NCBI GenBank assembly: GCA_964036295.1
Contig: OZ038466.1
Location: forward strand, 26,357,997-26,421,996
Source of the DNA: Plumapathes pennacea
Taxonomy: Eukaryota; Cnidaria; Anthozoa; Antipatharia; Myriopathidae
Direction of reading: 5' to 3'
DNA length: 64,000 nt
Shown: positions 58,561 through 64,000 of the stretch, piece by piece
How positions within the stretch are numbered: position 1 is the first letter of the stretch
Layout of the letters: every line of letters begins with the position of its first letter
The notes under the pieces: generated by a model
Databases searched by the model: none
What the model saw: only the letters and a program-made list of their open reading frames with translations
What the model was told of the DNA's origin: nothing
Position numbers and translations under genes: made by a program

Positions 58561-59022
58561 CTAGAGTTCCGTGGAGCACAATGACGTGGTCAAACACCCG
58601 TCCACCATGTGAGTGTCACTATCACTAAAAGATCGCAATACTCTTGTCAGATCTTCCAGGTCTATTTCATCTTCAGGAATCGAACTATCGACATCCACCT
58701 CAAAAGTCACTACGCTTGGCAAACCTTTTGTTGTGGCTCTCAGCTGGCGGTCAGTCTTGTACAAATCGACACAAATTGAGAAACACCTTTCTCTTTTGAG
58801 CGAAGTTATCGGCCTCTGGTCTCTTCTGGGATATGAGTTTCGCCTGTATTGTTCAGTGTAAACTCCGTGTTCACGATCCCTGTTCTCTAACAGACGCTTG
58901 TTGCTGTTTACGTCGAACGCTTTAACACCAGGCGATGCGGGGTCGTGCCCTTTGTGGGCATTCCTTTCAGCAGACTTGGACAGACGAAGGGATTCTGCAA
59001 CTTTTTTGATGTAAGTTTTCAT
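58561..59022 (-). CDS. CSTEL-family protein 8
   Basis: Minus-strand uninterrupted ORF of 153 residues. It begins with a basic amphipathic-looking helix (MKTYIKKVAESLRLSKS, 1-17). It carries two kinase-like sites (RRNSY 60-64; RVLRSFS 127-133) separated by an acidic stretch (112-124, IPEDEIDLED core). The tail MVDGCLTTSLCSTEL ends in T-E-L. A good minus-strand TATA box (59307-59314) would give a leader of about 250 nt. No known domain, signal peptide or membrane span. Confidence 0.75.
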   Translation of the reverse strand: MKTYIKKVAESLRLSKSAERNAHKGHDPASPGVKAFDVNSNKRLLENRDREHGVYTEQYRRNSYPRRDQRPITSLKRERCFSICVDLYKTDRQLRATTKGLPSVVTFEVDVDSSIPEDEIDLEDLTRVLRSFSDSDTHMVDGCLTTSLCSTEL

Positions 59023-59306
59023 TTCGCGTTAGAATCTCCACTCGGTCTCAGCAACAACGACCATTGACGATTAGTGTTTCTTGTTTCCTTGTTGATTTTC
59101 TCACGCTGAGGTTTTCGACGTCAGTGCAGCAACTGATATGTGACAGGCGAGACTTCTTTCACTAAAGTCGAAAACTGGAGATTTGTGGTGAAAGACATGT
59201 TATCCATCAGCATCCTGGATACAACACAAATAGTTTTCCATGTAACTATAGTAAGGAATGCGGGATTTTGTGGAAGTTTTGAGTCCACTTCTGCAGTCTA
59301 TATATA

Positions 59307-59314
59307 TATTTATA
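59307..59314 (-). promoter_or_regulatory. TATA box of CSTEL gene 8
   Basis: Reverse strand reads TATAAATA within a longer alternating TA run, upstream of gene 8. A CGACGTCA half-CRE lies between it and the ORF near 59117. Confidence 0.5.
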
Positions 59315-60902
59315 GCTTATGAGGTTTGGTTTGATAACTGAAAGTTGTCAAACTACGTCACAGTTGAACGGACCTGCTGTTCGGTTGGTCTGATGCTCAG
59401 TGCTCATGCGTAGTAACGGAGATGCAAGTCGAGTTGCGGTCTGTAGGAAAAATAATGATAGAACAAAGAGATATGTCTGGATGGTTTTTCTTGTACTTAC
59501 ATCAATTATTCGTTTATTTTCATGTCTTTTAACGATTTATTCGTTTACTGTTTCCTGCCTTTTATAATTTTTTTCCTTTTATCGATTCATACGTGTATTT
59601 TATGGCGCGACATGATTATCACCGCAAAACCCAACAAAAGGAATTCTTATTAGTCGAGCAGAAATGCGTCGCCACCATTGTTTGGATATGTCCAGTTCAG
59701 GGGAAGTACTTCCAACAATCAAAACCCAGTTGATTATAAATGAAGGAATCGTTTTCTATCAAATTACCAAATCCCTCTTTTCAGGACAAAATTTCCCCTG
59801 CAGTCTGGTTGAGCTTATGAGAACAATGGCCTTTGCTTTGTTGTATGTGACACACCCCTTCTCTCACAAATTCAGAATAGGAGGCAATGCATTCGAACAT
59901 GTATATAGAAATTCAGAGAACATGTGGTTTTCATTTATGCATTAGTGCTCTGAGGCCCGAGACTGACGGGCGAGACTATAGAGCAGCCAGCTCAGTCAAG
60001 AATTGTTACAGCAGTGATTACTGCAGACAGCGGATACCTTAACCTGACAAGCTTTAAAATAGAGACAATGCATACTTGAACTAAAAATTACGCACGACTA
60101 CCTTGAACTGAAAAAGGCACGTCATTTTGTAAGTAAATGTACGTAAGATAAGACGATGCTTTGGACGTTTCACCAGAACGTACACTCGTTGGGCACCCGA
60201 TTGCGATTTCGGTCTGGCACAGATTTTTAAAATGATACCTGATGGACAGCACTGCATCAATGTATGAAGTTTATTGTCCACTTCCGGTATTGTTTCATTT
60301 TTCCTTTCTTACTCTTGGACGATGACGCACATTAGAAATAATCTGTAGTCACGCGATTTAAGACCTTGATGTAATCAACAGAGCATTGCTTATTGACGTC
60401 AAATGATTTCTTATGGGATCCCTGCCGTTTTAATCCATTACTCGGCCAAAGATGAAATGAAACCATCATCCTCATTCTTGAATATTGTGCTACCCATCAA
60501 TGTACATCATCGTTGTCATCCGCTAGATATCCGCTATTAGGTCACGTGATCATGCGGTTGTACATTAAGACAAATACCTTTGATAATAAATGCTCATAAA
60601 GTGCTTGCCAGTACTAGTCCCAGACAAAGCAACAAGGTGCCACTTGTTTAGAATGCGGATCGCTCAGTAAATAATCTGAATTGCTATTGTATCACGGTTT
60701 GCGTTTGATACTTTTAGCTGTTCAGGCGAGCTGTCTGTTCTAAAGGTGTTATTTCATTTGCGCTAGAATTCAGTCAGACGGCTGCCGTACGTGCTTTATT
60801 CTAGAGCATGAGGCTGTAAAGTATTGGCGCTGTCTTAATTAGAAATATCGGCGCCCCCTGATAAGTATTGATGTATAGCTATTAGGATTCGATATTCTTC
60901 TG
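59315..60902. other. intergenic, one CRE
   Basis: Perfect TGACGTCA at 60394-60401. The plus-strand open frame 59664-59945 has no recognisable feature. No gene called. Confidence 0.5.
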
Positions 60903-60920
60903 TCACGTGACGGGTATAAA
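60903..60920 (+). promoter_or_regulatory. orphan promoter-like element
   Basis: TCACGTGA (60903-60910) directly precedes TATAAA (60915-60920). The first downstream ATG opens only 17 codons, so there is no obvious coding gene behind it. A non-coding or decayed transcript is possible; a further TATA box lies at 61274-61280. Confidence 0.35.
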
Positions 60921-63003
60921 CTGGCTCACAATCTCGTTGAACCTGCAAAGTTTCTTGAAGTTTACTCTCAATGATAGAGCCCTACAGTAGATATTTTCTC
61001 CCTTTTCTAGTTATTTGTTATTGATGTATTGATATATGAGTTGTTCGTGCAATTTTACACCATGTTTGATTCTTGAAAATTGTACAATTTGGTACATATG
61101 ACTATCTATTTATTATGTGACTTTAGTACAGAAAAGTTTGGCACTTAAATTTAATCATATTTCTCTCATTTCGATGTCACAGTTGACAACTTGTATATCG
61201 CAAAAAGTTTCATAGTTATATGAAAATAAACGTTGTTTCGTGGCGGCTTCATGGGTTATTGGCGTAGTTGTTATATAAATATATGGAGTTTGGCGCCCTG
61301 GCCACTTCACTTGGTGTGAGAGCTTACAGTCATTCCAGGGGTGACTTCAGAAACACAACTGATGGCATCGTCACGTTAGTATAAGGTCAAATGCACTTTC
61401 AGAGTGAAGACGCGAAACTCTAGGCAGCCACAACTCGACGGCTGCTCAGAGCTTTAGGCAGCAGCCTTGAAACGTGAACTAATGAAAGCTGTAAACGTGG
61501 GCATTTCATGAATGATGAACAGTTCTATCATTATAAGTAGGCAAAGAGCGGGGATTCATGCAATGAAACTGAGTCTATGCTATCAAAAAGAACTTACGGT
61601 TTGTTAGTGATAACACAATCCGAGTTTAATGTGAAAAACCGCCGCTTTCTCATGCAATCTGACCATCGAGTGTTCTGAATCCGAATGTTCTCTTCAAACG
61701 TGATCAACGCCATAAATGCTATATTTGAAATTGTTGAAGAAATCTGGAAGTTTCTTAGAGAAGTTTTTCAACATTTTACAAAGACCTTCGTGGTCTACGT
61801 GGGACCACAGCTGCGCAGCAATGTTTGAAGTTTTTATACCATGTTATTTCAATTAATTAACTTCCTGTTTTTCAAAGAAACACTAAATGTACGCATGCTA
61901 TTATGTGATTGTTCTTGTTTCTAGATGTGCCTACATTTATCTACTCCGCTACATCTATTGATATGTCCCTCCCTCTTGGACTTGAAGGTGCCATGTTAAG
62001 GGCTTCGTTACTGCATATTTGTCCAGATTGATATCGTGCACTGTAAAAACAGACTTCCATTTCTCGTTCACATGTTTACACACTGTAAATTGATCTCAAA
62101 CACGTACCACAGAACGATGATTTGGGACAATCTGTAAAGTATATATTTGTAACGATGCTTTATGGCAACTTGTCAGTGAATATGCTTGATTGAATTTCCG
62201 GAGGAAGGCATGGCATTTGTTGGCCATAGTGATAACTTACTGCATTATCTGATAATGATATATATTGTGACATTTACTCCTTCCTTCGATCGCTTGGACT
62301 CGACGTTCCACTTACATGTTAATGTTTTTGTGTCACAAGTTACTGATCCATAAGATACTCGTCGAATAATCGTTTTCAATCATTAATTGTTAATGAATTA
62401 ATTAGTGAAACTTCTAGATGTTTCCTTTTCCTCTATGAAGTTTAATTCTTTAATGTATAAATAAATCTTTACTATAATACAAAGTTCAGTTGTGCTCTTT
62501 ACGTAAATGTATATTCAAACCATATGATTGGTGAAACGCGGAATGCTCACTCTTCCGTTCCAAGCCGTTTTGGTATCGACTTCCGCTGAACTAGGAAACA
62601 CGAGGCGCTTTATTTGAGCTGCTTCCTTGAAGCAACCATTCTTCATGAAGTTCATGCTATGTATACGGAACTGGGGACGACGTATACGCAGTAAATTCAA
62701 AGTTTAGATTTTGCGGCTGTTACCATGTTTGTTTGGGAAGAAAAAGGCAAAAAGGAGGAAATAAAAGCGAAGACCGTCACAAAACCGTTTCAGAGAGCTT
62801 CAAGTTAGAGTGCAATTTATACAATTGCTAGTTAACTGAACGTTACAAGAACGTCCACATTCAGTGATCATGTTTGCCTCGGGCCATTTTAGTTGAAGAA
62901 TGTTCAAAGGTTACAGCCTGTGTGTCTCGTTCGTTCGTTCTGTTTTCTGCTTGCTTTAGCGAGCAAAGACTTGATCAACAATTGAATAACAAACGCTCTG
63001 GTA
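60921..63003. other. intergenic, AT-rich, no gene seen
   Basis: Contains TATA-like TATAAAT at 61274-61280 followed by a six-codon ORF (ATG near 61362), and an AATAAA near 62459. No protein family is recognised. Confidence 0.5.
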
Positions 63004-63339
63004 TTTATTTCCATATAAAGTTTAACATCTTATTATAAATAGTTCATGTACAAGACATACATACGTCAATATTTTTAAATTGTTGACCTTGGTTTACCGT
63101 GTGGTATAATTAGGCGATCAATTCACTCTTATTATTTAAGCCCCGTATAATAACCCAAACCGGATTTGACTCCGCATTGATACTATGCAGCTTATATTAT
63201 TTGTGGTCTCGGAAAACAAACGCATCTTTCAAAATACACCAACAAAACCAATACGTTAATTCTTTAGTACGCGTGGATATCGTGAGGAAAGCGGCTTATT
63301 TACATTTCAAGTTAAATCATGTGTTGCGAAAACGTTCTT

Positions 63340-63678
63340 TCAAAGCGTTGTAGTGCGAATCTGAGCGTCAGACATCCTATCCAAAACGTCAATCTCACAA
63401 CTACCAATGTTCACCTCCCCAAAGGAGCGGGTTCTTCTCACTGGGGGTACACTTATTAAATTGGAACTCTGTGATCGATTTCTGGGTAAAGTTCGTGTTT
63501 TCATTGAGTGCTCCGAGAAGGACGATGACGGTGCGCGTCGCACAAGTTCTGGAGTTCTTGGTAAAGAACCTCTCCTTTCCGTCAATCGGATCTTCCTTTT
63601 TTCTTGAGCCCTCCAACCCACACCTTCAACTCCATCGTACTGTTCAAGGCCTCCACACAACGCTGTAGAATGAAGCAA
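63340..63678 (-). CDS. candidate divergent CSTEL-family member 9
   Basis: Minus-strand ORF of 112 residues, same orientation as genes 7 and 8 and about 4.3 kb from gene 8. It shares the family habit rather than the exact tail: two basophilic-kinase-like sites (RRGSL 35-39; RRTRSF 81-86) and a short spacer. Its end is IDVLDRMSDAQIRTTTL, where T-T-L is again a class I PDZ pattern, and TTTL recalls the TTTL that precedes CSTEL in the others. Downstream codons do not spell CSTEL, so it is not a simple nonsense truncation. Reverse-strand AATAAA at 63004-63009. Membership is uncertain. Confidence 0.45.
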   Translation of the reverse strand: MLHSTALCGGLEQYDGVEGVGWRAQEKRKIRLTERRGSLPRTPELVRRAPSSSFSEHSMKTRTLPRNRSQSSNLISVPPVRRTRSFGEVNIGSCEIDVLDRMSDAQIRTTTL

Positions 63679-64000
63679 AAGGTCAACTAACGCCAGTCAT
63701 GGACGCCATTTTGTTCACTGTTTATTTGCTCTCTGATCCAGATGAAGTTTTGGATCTACTCAACAGATTTAACATCCCGTACTACTAACCTAAACCAAAC
63801 CAAGTACGCACAAACTACGTGGGTAAATCGCGGCGGCGTTACATCTTTTTCTGCTTTAAAGCGTACAAAGTCTATTTTTGTCAGTAACATTTGCCGTCTT
63901 CATAACCCACAGCGTTTGGGACCTGTGAAGCCATTAAACGATTTACACGACCCTTGAAACCCTAGTGTTTGGTTCTCACTCAAGGGTAGCTCAATTTGAT
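63679..64000. other. window end, upstream of candidate gene 9
   Basis: No TATA box or gene recognised. Confidence 0.4.

Noticed and set aside
29296-59022. CSTEL tails as CaaX prenylation signals
   Set aside because: The Cys is fifth from the end; prenylation needs it fourth from the end.
29296-59022. CSTEL ORFs as processed pseudogenes or neuropeptide precursors
   Set aside because: No poly-A tails or target duplications at their ends, intact ORFs with a conserved end, TATA boxes for some. No signal peptide and no repeated amidation/dibasic peptide units.
1-64000. CRISPR arrays, tRNA or rRNA genes
   Set aside because: No spaced direct repeats of CRISPR type and no tRNA or rRNA hallmarks noticed on reading; the gene structures are eukaryotic.

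Overview
The window looks like nuclear DNA of a cnidarian, most likely an anthozoan (coral or sea anemone). It is AT-rich, with short GT-AG introns, animal genes that keep many introns, short hairpin-type DNA transposons, and a protease architecture of the kind seen in cnidarians. The species cannot be named from the sequence. All multi-exon models were built by hand by matching splice sites and reading phase to known families; every model closes in frame.

Left part (1-27 kb), conserved housekeeping and sperm genes: AP3D1 (42 exons, 5' end outside the window); a three-exon flavodoxin-fold NADPH-dependent FMN-reductase-like gene behind a CRE plus TATA promoter; TRAPPC5 (minus) and ABITRAM (plus) head to head, with only 56 bp between their start codons; and TMEM249, a CatSper sperm-channel subunit.

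Middle and right part (29-64 kb): eight small, apparently intronless genes encode unrelated-looking, probably disordered proteins of 136-369 residues. All end in almost the same C-terminus, consensus (D/N/G)-G-x-L-T-T-(T/S)-L-C-S-T-(E/D)-L-COOH or E-T-D-(F/L)-C-S-T-E-L-COOH, which finishes in a class I PDZ ligand. A ninth, weaker candidate ends R-T-T-T-L. All carry Arg-rich R-x-(x)-S motifs typical of basophilic kinase sites. I call them the CSTEL family here. I do not recognise them as any described family, and they are the best candidate for an undescribed system. Perfect CRE palindromes (TGACGTCA) are strongly over-represented in the non-coding DNA from 12 kb onward, two of them inside the inverted repeats of a MITE. 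A cAMP/PKA/CREB link to the CSTEL genes is therefore a testable inference.

The CSTEL genes form two blocks (29.3-43.1 kb and 55.9-63.7 kb). Between them lie a broken GPCR fragment and a 23-exon, 995-residue polyprotease with the order signal peptide, astacin zinc protease, MAM, elastase/chymotrypsin-like serine protease, Pro/Thr/Ser linker, trypsin-like serine protease. All catalytic residues I can check are present. The linker is built from tandem phase-1 micro-exons, and one copy is a fossil of exactly 39 nt with both splice sites destroyed.

The remaining DNA holds untranslated regions, MITEs, minisatellites, poly-T tracts and unassigned intergenic sequence.
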